NCBI RefSeq assembly: GCF_003065485.1 | Contig: NZ_CP026951.1 | Coordinates: forward strand, 1,488,001-1,552,000 | Reading direction: 5' to 3' | DNA: 64,000 nucleotides | From: Salinibacterium hongtaonis | Lineage (GTDB): Bacteria; Actinomycetota; Actinomycetes; Actinomycetales; Microbacteriaceae | Shown here: in pieces, positions 46,571 to 56,553 of the stretch | How the letters are laid out: every line of letters begins with the position of its first letter | How positions within the stretch are numbered: the stretch's first letter is position 1 | Notes under the pieces: model-generated | What the model was told of the DNA's origin: nothing | Database searches by the model: none | The model's input: the letters and a program-made list of their open reading frames with translations, nothing else | Translations under genes and position numbers: made by a program

Positions 46571-47355
46571 CGCCCGCTCCCCTGTTCTCGCTGCCTGGCA
46601 TGCTCCCGCGCCGCCTCCACCAGCCCCGCGAAGAGCCGTCGGTCTTCGACATTTTCTTCGGGATGCCACTGCACCCCGATTCCAAAGCCGTCGCCCTCGA
46701 TCTCGACCGCCTCGATGACGCCGTCTTCACTCCTCGCAGTAACAGTGAGCCCTGCCGCGACCTCATCGATGGCCTGGTGGTGGTAGACGTGCACCGAGAG
46801 CGGCTCCTCGCCCTGTCGGAGCAGGCGTCCGATCTGAGAGTCAGGCTCGACCGCGACATCCTTTCGACCGAATTGGCCGGGGGCAGGCTGATAGTCGTCG
46901 CTCCCCACAACGTCGGGAACATGCTGATGCAAGGTGCCCCCGAGCGCCACGTTGAGCATTTGAACACCCCGGCAGATCCCCAAAAACGGCACTCCGGAGG
47001 CAACCGCCTCACTCAGCAGCGCGTCTTCCCACGCATCACGATCATCCCTCGGCAGACCCGTTCGTTCGTGGGGCTGCTGGCCATAGAGCGCTGGGTTCAC
47101 ATCGGCACCGCCGGAGATGATCAGCCCGTCGAGTCTCGACAGCACTGCGCGGGCGATGCTCGGGGACGACGGCTGGGGCGGCAGCAGCACGGCGACCCCG
47201 CCAGCCTCGGTGACCCCGTCGATATAGACCTTGGGCAAGAACGCCGCCTGAACATCCCACACGCCTGTTTGGGCCTGTTCCAGGTAACTCGATATGCCGA
47301 TGAGGGGAGGCGCTGCGGCGACCTGGCGCCCCGGCGCGTGATCAGAGTCGTTCAA
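46567..47355 (-). CDS. Gamma-glutamyl hydrolase, class I amidotransferase fold (PuuD-like)
   Basis: 262 residues if started at TTG 47355, which overlaps the end of the ligase gene; no ATG or GTG fits. Catalytic motifs are FLGICRGVQMLN (Cys) and GVQWHPEENVED (His, Glu). GGADVNPALYG is the family's DVxPxxYGxxP block. It hydrolyses the gamma-glutamyl bond to release glutamate, as PuuD does for gamma-glutamyl-GABA. Confidence 0.87.
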   Translation of the reverse strand: MNDSDHAPGRQVAAAPPLIGISSYLEQAQTGVWDVQAAFLPKVYIDGVTEAGGVAVLLPPQPSSPSIARAVLSRLDGLIISGGADVNPALYGQQPHERTGLPRDDRDAWEDALLSEAVASGVPFLGICRGVQMLNVALGGTLHQHVPDVVGSDDYQPAPGQFGRKDVAVEPDSQIGRLLRQGEEPLSVHVYHHQAIDEVAAGLTVTARSEDGVIEAVEIEGDGFGIGVQWHPEENVEDRRLFAGLVEAAREHARQREQGSGR

Positions 47356-48709
47356 AGCCGCGAAACCTCTCCCAATCGGTGACAGCGGAGTCGAAAGCAC
47401 GCAGCTCGACCCGCGCATTGTGCACGTAGTGATCGACAACGGCATCGCCAAACGCCGCCCTGGCTATCGCCGATTGTTCGAACAGGTCGGCGGCCTCCCG
47501 CAGGCTGGTCGGGACACGGGGGGCGTTGCCGGTGTAAGCATTGCCCGTGGTCGGAGGCTCGAGTTCGAGCTCGTTGTCGATGCCGTGAAGGCCTGCGGCG
47601 AGCAGGGCGGCGACCGCGAGGTACTGATTGACGTCGGCACCAGGAACGCGGTTTTCTACCCGCAGGGCGCCAGGACCGCCGACCACGCGGAGGGCGCAAC
47701 TGCGATTATCGAGACCCCAGGCCACGGCGGTCGGAGCAAAGCTCCCGTCAACGAATCGTTTGTACGAGTTGATGTTGGGGGCAAAGAACAGGGTGAGCTC
47801 CTGCATCGCCGCGAGTTGGCCGGCCACGAAGTGCCTGAACACCTTCGACATGCCGAACTCTTCGGCTTCGTCATAGAAGATCGCCTCGCCACTCTCGCGG
47901 CGGAGCGAGACATGGATGTGGCAGCTACTGCCCTCTCGCTCGTTGAACTTGGCCATAAACGTGAGGCTCTTGCCATGGGCATCGGCTATCTCCTTTGCCC
48001 CGTTCTTATAGACCGAGTGGTTGTCGCACGTGGTCAGCGCATCGGCATAGCGAAAGCCGATCTCCTGCTGGCCCAGATTGCATTCGCCTTTGACTCCCTC
48101 GCAATACATGCCGGCTCCGTCCATGGAGCGTCGGATGTCGCGGAGCAGCGGTTCCATGCGCGTCGATCCCAGCATCGAATAGTCGATGTTGTAGTCGCTC
48201 GCTGGGGTCAGGTCGCGATAGCCGCTTGCCCACGCATCGCGATACGGGGTGTCGAACACGATGAACTCGAGCTCGGTGGCGGCGAACGAGACGAGCCCTT
48301 GGGCGGCGAGCCTGTCGAGCTGGCTAGTGAGTATCTGTCGCGGAGATTCAGCGACGGGTGTGCCATCGAGCCACTGCAAATCGGCCGTGACCATGGCGGT
48401 CGCCGTGAGCCACGGTGCGCGCCTCAGCGTTGCGAGGTCGGGGATCATGGCCATATCGCCGTAGCCACGATCCCAGCCAGAAATGGCATAGCCGTCGACC
48501 GTGTTGTTATCGACGTCGACGGCGAGGAGATAGTTGCAGCATTCGGCGCCGTGGGTGGCAACCTCTTCGACGAAAAGCCGCGCCGATACCCGTTTTCCTA
48601 CGAGGCGTCCCTGCATGTCGGTGAAAGCAACGATCACGGTATCGACATCGCCAGCCGCGACCTGCTCGTGGAGTTGCTCGAGGGAAAGGGGTGCAGATCG
48701 TTGACTCAT
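47342..48709 (-). CDS. Glutamine-synthetase-family gamma-glutamyl-amine ligase (PuuA/GlnA4-like)
   Basis: 455 residues. Metal and ATP sites of the GS fold are visible: AATELEFIVFD, EREGSSCHIHVSL, FAPNINSYKRF and LDNRSCALRVVGG. It differs from GlnA in lacking the regulatory adenylylation loop and has the divergent sequence of gamma-glutamyl-polyamine or -ethanolamine ligases. Co-transcription with PuuD-, aldehyde dehydrogenase- and SDR-type genes supports amine catabolism rather than ammonium assimilation. The permease opposite resembles ethanolamine carriers, favouring ethanolamine or a related amine. Confidence 0.85.
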   Translation of the reverse strand: MSQRSAPLSLEQLHEQVAAGDVDTVIVAFTDMQGRLVGKRVSARLFVEEVATHGAECCNYLLAVDVDNNTVDGYAISGWDRGYGDMAMIPDLATLRRAPWLTATAMVTADLQWLDGTPVAESPRQILTSQLDRLAAQGLVSFAATELEFIVFDTPYRDAWASGYRDLTPASDYNIDYSMLGSTRMEPLLRDIRRSMDGAGMYCEGVKGECNLGQQEIGFRYADALTTCDNHSVYKNGAKEIADAHGKSLTFMAKFNEREGSSCHIHVSLRRESGEAIFYDEAEEFGMSKVFRHFVAGQLAAMQELTLFFAPNINSYKRFVDGSFAPTAVAWGLDNRSCALRVVGGPGALRVENRVPGADVNQYLAVAALLAAGLHGIDNELELEPPTTGNAYTGNAPRVPTSLREAADLFEQSAIARAAFGDAVVDHYVHNARVELRAFDSAVTDWERFRGFERL

Positions 48710-48815
48710 GCGCGGCTCCCGTAACGGTGGCTAAACACAGCATCCCGCCCGCCAATGGGCGACATGCAGACCATTACAGCACACGCGGTATCGATCTGAG
48801 CGTCATCTTGCGGCC

Positions 48816-48826
48816 ACAATGGTTGT
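48816..48826. promoter_or_regulatory. Candidate regulator site in the amine-cluster divergent region
   Basis: ACAA-TGG-TTGT, a perfect 11-bp palindrome midway in the 220-bp gap between the ligase and permease genes. It is in a suitable place for the GntR regulator. A TATAGT about 25 bp further could be a -10 box for the permease. Confidence 0.3.
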
Positions 48827-48928
48827 TCCGTTCGGCCAATGAAAGCCCTATAGTCACCCCAACGAACCCACAGGCAGCTCGAAGCCCTGAAAGTCGCGGG
48901 CATGAGCACCGACGCAAAGGAAAACGGG

Positions 48929-50475
48929 ATGACAAAAGACACCCTGCGAGTCTCGGGCGTGAAATATACGAGCGCTGCGAGCGGCTACTTCGAGAAACGC
49001 CAGCTCAAGCGTTCGGCGGGGGTCTGGGGGTTGTGGGGCCTCGCCGTCGCCGCCGTCATCTCTGGCGACTTCTCCGGCTGGAACTTTGGCATCGCCTACG
49101 CCGGGTTCGGGGAATGCTCATCGCCTTTGCTCTGCTCGTCATCATGTATTACGGCATGATCTTCTCCATCGGCGAGATGGCGTCAGCGATGCCACACACG
49201 GGCGGCGCCTATTCGTTCTCGCGCGCGGCCATGGGGCCATGGGGCGGCTTCGTCACTGGGCTCGCCGAAACGATCGAATACGTTGCAACCACGGCCGTGA
49301 TCGTGTTCTTCTCGGCGTCATACGCCGACGGAATCACGCAAGAACTGCTCGGCTTTAGCATGCCTCCCTGGGCCTGGTGGCTCATCCTCTACGCCCTGTT
49401 TATCGCACTTAACACCGCGGGCGCAGCGATCTCGTTCCGCTTCGCGATCATCGTCTCGATCATCTCGATCGGCATTCTGCTGGTGTTCGCAGCCATGGCC
49501 GTCTTCTCTGGCCTCTTCTCGTGGGACAACCTGTTCGACATCGCGCCCGACGCCGGCCAGAGCGAGTTCTTGCCTCACGGGGTGCTGCCGATTCTCTTCG
49601 CCCTGCCCTTCGCAATGTGGTTCTTCTTGGGAATCGAAGAACTGCCGCTCGCGGCAGAAGAAGCTCACGACCCGGTGCGGGACATTCCCCGCGCGGGGCT
49701 CTGGGCCCGGGGAACGCTCATCGTCACAGGCCTGCTCGTGCTCTTTCTCAACACCGGAATTCTCGGGGCTGAGGTCACGGGAGCCGCGAGCGAACCGCTT
49801 CTCGACGGCTTTCGGGTGATCGTGGGCGACGAGCTAGCAGCAGTGCTCGCCCTGTTCGCTCTCGTCGGTCTCTTTGCCTCGCTGCAGGGCATCATGTTCG
49901 CCTACGGACGCAACATGTACTCCCTCTCCCGTGCCGGGTACTACCCCAAGTTCCTCTCCCTGACCGGCAAGCGACAGACCCCCTGGGTGGCTCTGCTCGC
50001 CGGGGCGCTTATCGGGTTCGTCGCGCTCTACGTGGTCGATTTTCTCGGCAGCATCGATGAAGAAGGGGCCGGTGCCGTAGCCGGTGCCATCGTGCTCAAC
50101 ATCGCCGTCTGGGGCGCTGTGCTCGCCTACCTGTTGCAGATGATCTCGTTTGTGATTCTGCGCAAGCGATACCCCAATGCGAAGCGGCCCTACCGCAGCC
50201 CATGGGGTGTGCCGGGCGCTGTCGTCGCAGCGCTGCTCTCCGCGCTCATCTTCTTGGGGTTCCTGCTCAACCCCGACTTCCAGCCCGCGGTTATCGCTAT
50301 CGCCGTCGTCTACGTCGTCATGCTCATCGGCTTCGCCGTGTGGGGACGCAACCGCCTCATCCTCTCTCCGGAGGAGGAATATGCGGTCTCGGGAGGCCTG
50401 CACGGCGACCCCCAGGCGGAGGGGTATGGAGGCACAATCGAGGACGAGTTGCTGGCGAAAGACGGCAAAGACTAA
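48929..50475 (+). pseudogene. Ethanolamine/amino-acid permease (APC family), frameshifted
   Basis: Start ATG 48929 has AAGG upstream. The first frame reads SGYFEKRQLKRSAGVWGLWG, then VISGDFSGWNFGIAYAGFG and breaks; the rest continues in the next frame from GMLIAFALLVIMYYG through PHTGGAYSFSRAAMGPWGGF to the stop at 50475. Adding one G to the GGGG at 49109-49112 restores a single ~515-residue frame (1547 nt present, 1548 needed). The restored protein has twelve membrane segments and the YFxxRQLKxxAGxW start of ethanolamine permeases. Either a true null mutation or a homopolymer sequencing error. Confidence 0.85.
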
Positions 50476-50565
50476 AGGTCGGAATGAGGCGCCGGGGTTT
50501 CGCAGGCAGCGACACCCCGGCCCCGCAATCGTGCATACTGACCCCGCACAGACGAAAGGTTAGTG

Positions 50566-51054
50566 ATGTCACCCTCTGCCGAGCCATCCGGGCGAAACCG
50601 GGTCATTGACGACGCCCGCAACCGTGGGCTTTCGGTCGAGATCGTAGAACGTGGCCCGGCGGCCAGCCTTGCCGAAGCGGCCACGGCACTCGGCATCCAC
50701 CCCTCCGACATCGTAAAAACGCTCGTGGTCAAAAAGAAAGACGGCACGTTTCTTTTTGCGCTCGTGCCCGGTGACCGCCAAATCTCCTGGCCCAAGCTGC
50801 GTGCGCTCGTCGGCACCAACAAACTGTCGATGCCCGATCAGCACACGGCGTTCGAGGCGACGGGCTACGAGCGCGGCACCATTACGCCGCTCGGGAGCGT
50901 TACCGCATGGCCGATCTACGCCGACGAGCGGATGAGCGGCAAACGCATATCGCTCGGCGCAGGAGAACACGGCGTGAGCCTATTCGTCGACGCCGATTCG
51001 CTGATCAGCGCATTTCGCGCCATCGTGGCCGACCTCACCGACCCGATCGACTGA
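50566..51054 (+). CDS. YbaK/EbsC-family aminoacyl-tRNA deacylase
   Basis: 162 residues from ATG 50566, with AAAGG upstream. ALGIHPSDIVKTLVVKKKDG carries the conserved Lys of the family; FLFALVPGDRQISWPKLR, GYERGTITPLG and ISLGAGEHGVSL are the other blocks. It edits mischarged tRNA (Cys-tRNAPro in YbaK). It is monocistronic, 90 bp after the permease gene. Confidence 0.88.
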   Translation: MSPSAEPSGRNRVIDDARNRGLSVEIVERGPAASLAEAATALGIHPSDIVKTLVVKKKDGTFLFALVPGDRQISWPKLRALVGTNKLSMPDQHTAFEATGYERGTITPLGSVTAWPIYADERMSGKRISLGAGEHGVSLFVDADSLISAFRAIVADLTDPID

Positions 51055-51185
51055 CCGCACGCACGCGGGCTACGTCTGCAGGGGCACCGCCGGCACAATG
51101 CAGGTGTCCCCCTCGCAGGCGACCGCGCTGGGGTCTCCCAGCATGGTGAAAGTGCCTGAGGGAGCATCCGCCTCGGGTGCTGTGC

Positions 51186-51857
51186 TCACTCTGCAGCCGC
51201 CTTCTCATCGCGCACCTGCTGGAGCACCTGGGCAAACGTCGCGGCGTCCTGGGCTCCCGAGACGCCATACTTGCCGTCGATCACAAAGAAGGGAACGCCC
51301 TGGATGCCGTAGGCAGTGGCCTGCGCGACATCCGCTTTAACCGCAGCGAGGTATTCGTTTTCCTCGAGCGAGCGCACGACATCGGCACGGTCGAAGCCGA
51401 GTTCGGCCGCGATGTCGGCCAGATCCTGGATGCGGCCGACGTGCTCACCGTTGACGAAGTATGCCTTGAGGAGGCGCTCCTTCATCTCAAGCTGGCGGCC
51501 GTGCGCCTTCGCGTAGTGAAGGAGTTCATGCGCTTTGACCGTGTTGGTCTGGTGCACGGAGTCGTAGTCATAATCGAGGCCAACCGAGGCCGCCACGTTT
51601 GTGACCTGCGTGAGCATCTGCTCGACCTGCGCCAGCGGCATGCCCTTGCGCTCGGAGAGGTATTCAGCGGGCGATCCGGCGAAGTCGACGGGCGTATCGG
51701 GGGCCAACTCATAGGAGTGGTATTCGACCTCGACGTCGCCGCCAAACTGCTGCGCGCCCGATTCGAATTTGCGCTTGCCGATATAGCACCAGGGGCACTG
51801 CACGTCGGACCAGATATCGACCTTGATGGGGGCTTTTGGCTTATTCGATTCGCTCAC
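51186..51857 (-). CDS. DsbA-family oxidoreductase (FrnE-like)
   Basis: 223 residues, no signal peptide, so cytoplasmic. Thioredoxin fold with CPWC (DVQCPWCYIGKRKF) at about residue 21-24 and GIQGVPFFVIDGKYGVSGAQ near 190 (cis-Pro loop). The insertion of helices between matches FrnE proteins. It may oxidise or reduce protein thiols; the partner is unknown. Confidence 0.9.
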   Translation of the reverse strand: MSESNKPKAPIKVDIWSDVQCPWCYIGKRKFESGAQQFGGDVEVEYHSYELAPDTPVDFAGSPAEYLSERKGMPLAQVEQMLTQVTNVAASVGLDYDYDSVHQTNTVKAHELLHYAKAHGRQLEMKERLLKAYFVNGEHVGRIQDLADIAAELGFDRADVVRSLEENEYLAAVKADVAQATAYGIQGVPFFVIDGKYGVSGAQDAATFAQVLQQVRDEKAAAE

Positions 51858-51872
51858 ATGGACCCCAACGAC

Positions 51873-51908
51873 AAGAGCGCCCGTGGCATTCCCGCCACGA
51901 GCGCTCTT
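51873..51908 (-). terminator. Terminator between glyS and the DsbA-like gene
   Basis: 15-bp stem with one mismatch (AAGAGCGCCCGTGGC against GCCACGAGCGCTCTT) and a 6-base loop, 13 bp after the glyS stop. Confidence 0.85.
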
Positions 51909-51920
51909 GAGGGGTAAGGG

Positions 51921-53303
51921 CTAACCGATGAGCTTCTCGGCGAGGTACCCGCGAATGCGATCGAGGGATACCCGCTCCTGCTGCATCGTGTCGCGCTCGC
52001 GCACCGTGACGGCCTTGTCGTCGAGAGTGTCGAAGTCGACGGTGATGCAGAACGGCGTGCCGATCTCATCCTGGCGACGGTAACGGCGGCCGATCGCTCC
52101 GGCGTCGTCGAAGTCGATGTTCCACGACTTGCGGAGGTCGGCAGCAAGGTCCTTGGCCAGCGGCGACAGCTGCTCGTTGCGGCTGAGCGGCAGCACCGCA
52201 GCCTTGACCGGAGCCAGACGCGGGTCGAGGCGCAGGACGGTGCGCTTGTCAACGCCGCCCTTGGCGTTGGGCGCCTCGTCCTCGTAGAACGCGTCGACGA
52301 GGAAGGCCATCATCGAGCGGGTGAGACCGAACGACGGCTCGATCACGTGAGGCGTGTAGCGCTCCCCCGTTGCCTGGTCGAAGTAGCTGAGCTCGGTGCC
52401 CGACGCCTTGCTGTGCGCGCCGAGGTCGAAGTCGGTGCGGTTGGCGACGCCCATGAGCTCGCCCCACTCTGAACCCTGGAAGCCGAAGCGGTACTCGAAG
52501 TCGATCGTTCCGGCCGAGTAGTGAGCACGCTCATCCTCTGGCACATCGAAACGACGCATGTTCTCGGGCTTGATGCCGAGGTCAATGAACCAGTTCCAGC
52601 AGGTCTCCACCCACTCCTTGAAATAGGTGTCGGCCTCATCCGGTGCAGTGAAGTACTCGATCTCCATCTGTTCGAACTCGCGGGTGCGAAAGATGAAGTT
52701 GCCGGGAGTGATCTCGTTGCGGAACGCCTTGCCGATCTGGCCGATGCCGAACGGGGGCTTCTTGCGCGACACTGTGAGCACGTTGTTGAAGTTAACGAAG
52801 ATGCCCTGGGCGGTCTCGGGGCGCAGGTAGTTGAGCCCGGCCTCGCTGTCGACGGGGCCGAGGAACGTCTTCATAAGCCCTGAGAAGAGCTGCGGCTCGG
52901 TGAACTGGCCGCGCGTTCCACAGTTGGGGCACGCGATCTCGCTCATGCCGTCCTTGGGCTCGCGTCCCTTCTTAGCCTCGAAGGCCTCGATCAGGTGGTC
53001 CTGACGAAAACGGTGGTGGCACGAGGTGCACTCGACGAGCGGGTCAGTGAACGTCGCCACGTGACCGGATGCTTCCCACACCTGCTTGGGAAGAATCACC
53101 GAAGAGTCGAGGCCGACCATGTCTTCGCGTCCGCGCACGAAGGTCTGCCACCACTCGCGCTTGATGTTCTCCTTGAGCTCCACACCGAGGGGCCCGTAGT
53201 CCCACGCTGAGCGGGAACCGCCGTAAATTTCACCCGCCTGAAAGACAAAGCCCCGGCGCTTGGCCAGGGAGATAACGGAATCGAGGGGTGAGGCGTCGGC
53301 CAC
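51921..53303 (-). CDS. glyS: Glycine-tRNA ligase, single-chain type
   Basis: 460 residues from GTG 53303, which has GGAG six bases upstream; TTG 53315 is an alternative. Class II synthetase motifs are present: [22 protein letters not shown] region (motif 2) and [12 protein letters not shown] (motif 3). A zinc ribbon is inserted: ECTSCHHRF and [10 protein letters not shown]. It charges tRNA-Gly as a dimer. Confidence 0.96.
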   Translation of the reverse strand: MADASPLDSVISLAKRRGFVFQAGEIYGGSRSAWDYGPLGVELKENIKREWWQTFVRGREDMVGLDSSVILPKQVWEASGHVATFTDPLVECTSCHHRFRQDHLIEAFEAKKGREPKDGMSEIACPNCGTRGQFTEPQLFSGLMKTFLGPVDSEAGLNYLRPETAQGIFVNFNNVLTVSRKKPPFGIGQIGKAFRNEITPGNFIFRTREFEQMEIEYFTAPDEADTYFKEWVETCWNWFIDLGIKPENMRRFDVPEDERAHYSAGTIDFEYRFGFQGSEWGELMGVANRTDFDLGAHSKASGTELSYFDQATGERYTPHVIEPSFGLTRSMMAFLVDAFYEDEAPNAKGGVDKRTVLRLDPRLAPVKAAVLPLSRNEQLSPLAKDLAADLRKSWNIDFDDAGAIGRRYRRQDEIGTPFCITVDFDTLDDKAVTVRERDTMQQERVSLDRIRGYLAEKLIG

Positions 53304-53382
53304 GTGATGCTCCAAAGGTCAGCCGCACTGGATGCGCGGTCGAAAGAAAGTGATACCCCCAGCCTAGTTGCCCGCGGGGTCT

Positions 53383-54453
53383 TCACCTGCCGAGGATCTC
53401 GGCGACCTGCTGCACATCGCTTTCGTCGTTCCACAGGTGAAACGCGGCACGTGCCCGACCGGCTCGACCCGAAATGCGCACCCCCGCCTGCGTGAGCTTG
53501 GCGACTTCGCTGCCATCGGCATCCGCCCACGTGACGATGGCCTGGTGTTGCTGTGCGATGCCCAACAGATCGCACAGCTGGTCGCCGAGTGCACTGCACC
53601 GCTGCCAGATCTCGGCGATATCAAGGTCGGCGAACATGCGGATTGCTGGCTCGGCACCGACCCAGCAGGGCCAGGCCGGCGAGACGTCGAAACGGCGCGC
53701 GTCAGGGGCCAGCGTCATTGCGGGGCCGTAGATGGACCCCCAAATCTGCTCGCCGGCGTACCACCCCGCCTGCACGGGGACGAGCTGGCGGGCGAAGTCG
53801 TCGCCAACCGCCATGAACGCCACCCCGCGGGGAGAGCAGAGCCACTTGTAGGCGTGGCACACGGTTGCATCAAATCGGGTCGCATCGACGGGATGGACCC
53901 CGGCAGCCTGGGTGACATCGCACAGTGTGAACGCCCCCGCACGCTGCGCCGCGTCCTCGATGGCATCGACATCGGCCACCTCGCCCGTCTTCGATTGCAC
54001 GAGCGAAAACGCGACGAGCCAGGTCTGCGGGCCGATCTCGCCCGCTATGTCGCGGAGCGGAACGCTGCGCACCCTCAGGTCGGAGCGCTGCAGAAAGGGA
54101 AAGACAATCGACGTGAAGTCGTTCTCAACGCAGAGGATTTCGGCGCCGCGCGGTGCCGAAAGCGCGACGACACTGGCCATGACCGACGTCTGCGACCCAA
54201 TCGCCACCTGCTCGCGTGGGACTCCGATCAGTCGCGCAAAGTGCGCTCGAGTGCTCTCGACGGTCGGCTCATAGCCCATCGGGTCACGCTGGCCCGACTG
54301 CCACAGCTCTTGATCGTGTGCCATCGCAGAAACCGTGTCGGCGGTGGGTATCCCCATCGACGCGGCCGCGAGGTAGCCCCGGGCTGCGGACGGAGCGAAC
54401 TGGGCGATTGCCGCGCTGAGTTCGGGCGAGGGCGACAGAAGCGTTGAGGCCAT
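53383..54453 (-). CDS. Class V aminotransferase-fold PLP enzyme
   Basis: 356 residues. The PLP lysine lies in CHAYKWLCSPRGVAF; SQTSVMASVVAL near residue 88 and TLCDVTQAAGVHPVD near 175 (Asp to pyridine N) are fold-type I class V features. The closest match in style is isopenicillin-N epimerase/kynureninase-like proteins; the reaction is unknown. It follows the cysteine desulfurase gene by 47 bp, so it may be in the NAD operon transcript. Confidence 0.8.
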   Translation of the reverse strand: MASTLLSPSPELSAAIAQFAPSAARGYLAAASMGIPTADTVSAMAHDQELWQSGQRDPMGYEPTVESTRAHFARLIGVPREQVAIGSQTSVMASVVALSAPRGAEILCVENDFTSIVFPFLQRSDLRVRSVPLRDIAGEIGPQTWLVAFSLVQSKTGEVADVDAIEDAAQRAGAFTLCDVTQAAGVHPVDATRFDATVCHAYKWLCSPRGVAFMAVGDDFARQLVPVQAGWYAGEQIWGSIYGPAMTLAPDARRFDVSPAWPCWVGAEPAIRMFADLDIAEIWQRCSALGDQLCDLLGIAQQHQAIVTWADADGSEVAKLTQAGVRISGRAGRARAAFHLWNDESDVQQVAEILGR

Positions 54454-54500
54454 GCCCCCATCCTGCCTGTCGAACGGCCACGATTCGGCATTGGAATCTG

Positions 54501-55657
54501 CTAATTCGGTCGAGATACGCCGATTTCTTGCACGCGGACGACGGCAGTGCGCACTGCCGACGCCACCTCAGCCATCTGGCCAGCATCCGATTCGTGGCCG
54601 AGGGTGAAGCGCACGGCCGTGTGCGCCACATCGGGGTGATTCCCATAGCGGTGAGCGCGGTCGATGGGTCGCTCGACCCCGCTGCGCATGCGGAACCGCT
54701 CGACACGATCACCCCCAGCTGCTCAAGCTCCAGCAGCACGGCCTCGCCGCTCGTGCCCTCGAAGCAGAACGATGCGGATGTCGGCAGCCTCAGCACGGAA
54801 TGCCCTGTGAGCCGCGCACCCGGCACGGTGGCGAGAACGGCCTCAATGAACTGGTCCCTGACCACACTCAGGCGCGCGCCAGCAACGGCACGATCCGCCT
54901 CAGCGAGCGTCAGTGCGGTGGCGAGTCCCACGGCCCCTGCCACGTTCTCCGTGCCGGAGCGCCGGCCGCGCTCCTGACCGCCGCCGTGGATAAGGGGTTC
55001 GATCGGTGTACCCGCTCGAAGGATAAGCGCGCCGACTCCCTTGGGCGCGCCCAGTTTGTGGCCTGCGATGGTCACCGCAGAGGCGGGGAGTCCGCCCCGG
55101 CCGAGACCAAGCCACCCCGCTGCCTGCACCGCATCGGTGTGAAAGGCCGCGCCCTGACTCCGGGCTACATCAGCAATGAGGGCGACCGGCTGCACCGTGC
55201 CCACTTCGTTGTGGGCGTATATGACGCTCACGAGCGTGGTGTCTGGCCGCAAAGCTTCTGCAACATCGTCGGCGTGAACCAACCCGTCGCGGTCGACCCC
55301 GATCTCGGTGACCTCGAACCCGTGCAGCCGGGCAAGGTAGGCGCACGACTCCAGCACAGACGGGTGCTCGATCGCTGAGACGACGAGGTGACGACCGCGC
55401 GGATTGGCCAGGGAGATGCCCTTGATCGCCAGATTGTTCGATTCCGTACCGCCGCCCGTGAAGATCACCTCGGCCGGTCGACATTCGAAGATCGAGGCGA
55501 TCTGCTCGCGAGCCCAGAGGAGGGCTCGCGACGCCGACTCACCCACCGAGTGATGGCTAGACGGATTGCCGAACTCGGTGCTGAGATACGGCCACATTGC
55601 CTCCAACACCTCGCGGCGCACAGGAGACGTGGCGGCATGGTCGAGGTAGAGCGTCAT
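54501..55657 (-). pseudogene. Cysteine desulfurase (NifS/IscS-like, NAD-operon type), frameshifted near the 3' end
   Basis: From ATG 55657 the frame reads YLDHAATSPVR, the PLP lysine in TIAGHKLGAPKGVGAL and the catalytic Cys loop SSGSACAAGSSDPS, then leaves frame at AMGIT. The expected end DVAHTAVRFTLGHESDAGQ to VQEIGVSRPN lies in the next frame and stops at 54501. Adding one base to the run at 54633-54636 restores about 385 codons (1157 nt present). The unrestored frame would run on nearly 70 extra residues into the next gene. Its place after nadA/nadC suggests supplying sulfur for the NadA [4Fe-4S] cluster. Confidence 0.85.
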
Positions 55658-55664
55658 CAGACCG

Positions 55665-56516
55665 TCACTCCACCGCGATGTCGAGACCGAGGTCGAGGGC
55701 CCGAACGCTGTGGGTCAGCGCGCCTACGGAGATGATGTCGACCCCCGTTGCCGCGATGTCTGCGACCGTTGTGAGGTTCACTCCCCCGCTGGCCTCAATA
55801 ATCGCCCGGCCGGCGATCATCGCCACCGCCTCGCGGAGCTGCTCGAGCGAGAAGTTATCGAGCATTATCGTGTCGATTCCCGCGGCCAGTACAGGCTCGA
55901 TCTGTTCGATGCGATCAACCTCCACCTCGAAGTGCACCGTGTGTCCCACCCTCTCGCGGGACTCCCTCAGCGATTCAGTGAGGTCACGCCCTCCCCGCGT
56001 CAGCACAGCGAGGTGATTGTCTTTGGCGAGCACGGCATCCGACAGCGAGAAGCGGTGATTGCTCCCGCCGCCGCAGCGCACCGCGTGGCGTTCGAGCACC
56101 CTGAGCCCCGGCGTGGTCTTGCGTGTGTCGACGATCGTCGCAGCGGTTCCCGCGACTGCGGCAACATAGCGTGCCGTCTCGGTGGCGATTCCGCTCATGC
56201 GCTGGGCCAGATTGAGGCCAACGCGCTCCGCCCGCAATACCGCGCGAGCATTGCCCGTCACGGTCGCGAGGACGGCCCCCGCGCTGAACCCGTCGCCGTC
56301 GGCGGCATGCAGCTCAACCCGGGCATCCGGATCTGTCGCGTGCATCGCTGCGGTAAATACACCGATGCCCGCGAGCACTCCTGCCTCCCGAGCCACGAGC
56401 GTTGCCGTCGCTACGGCGTTGGCGGGAATGAGGTTGTCGCTCGTCACGTCTCCCCATGGAGCATCCTCGGCGAGGGCACTGTGAACGACGGAACCGATTG
56501 CGGCGGGACTCAGCAC
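55665..56516 (-). CDS. nadC: Nicotinate-nucleotide pyrophosphorylase (carboxylating)
   Basis: 283 residues from GTG 56516, with AAAGGTGG upstream; the longer frame overlaps nadA. EDAPWGDVTSDNLIP near the N-terminus, DTRKTTPGLRVLERHAVRCGGG and HFEVEVDRIEQI, MLDNFSLEQLR are the PRPP and quinolinate site motifs. It makes NaMN from quinolinate. It starts 38 bp after nadA and ends seven bases before the desulfurase gene. Confidence 0.95.
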   Translation of the reverse strand: MLSPAAIGSVVHSALAEDAPWGDVTSDNLIPANAVATATLVAREAGVLAGIGVFTAAMHATDPDARVELHAADGDGFSAGAVLATVTGNARAVLRAERVGLNLAQRMSGIATETARYVAAVAGTAATIVDTRKTTPGLRVLERHAVRCGGGSNHRFSLSDAVLAKDNHLAVLTRGGRDLTESLRESRERVGHTVHFEVEVDRIEQIEPVLAAGIDTIMLDNFSLEQLREAVAMIAGRAIIEASGGVNLTTVADIAATGVDIISVGALTHSVRALDLGLDIAVE

Positions 56517-56553
56517 GAGACGGCCACCTTTCTTGGGGCGGTGATCGTGGACA

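Noticed and set aside
47342-48709. Housekeeping glutamine synthetase (GlnA)
   Set aside because: The adenylylation region is absent and the operon partners point to gamma-glutamyl-amine metabolism.
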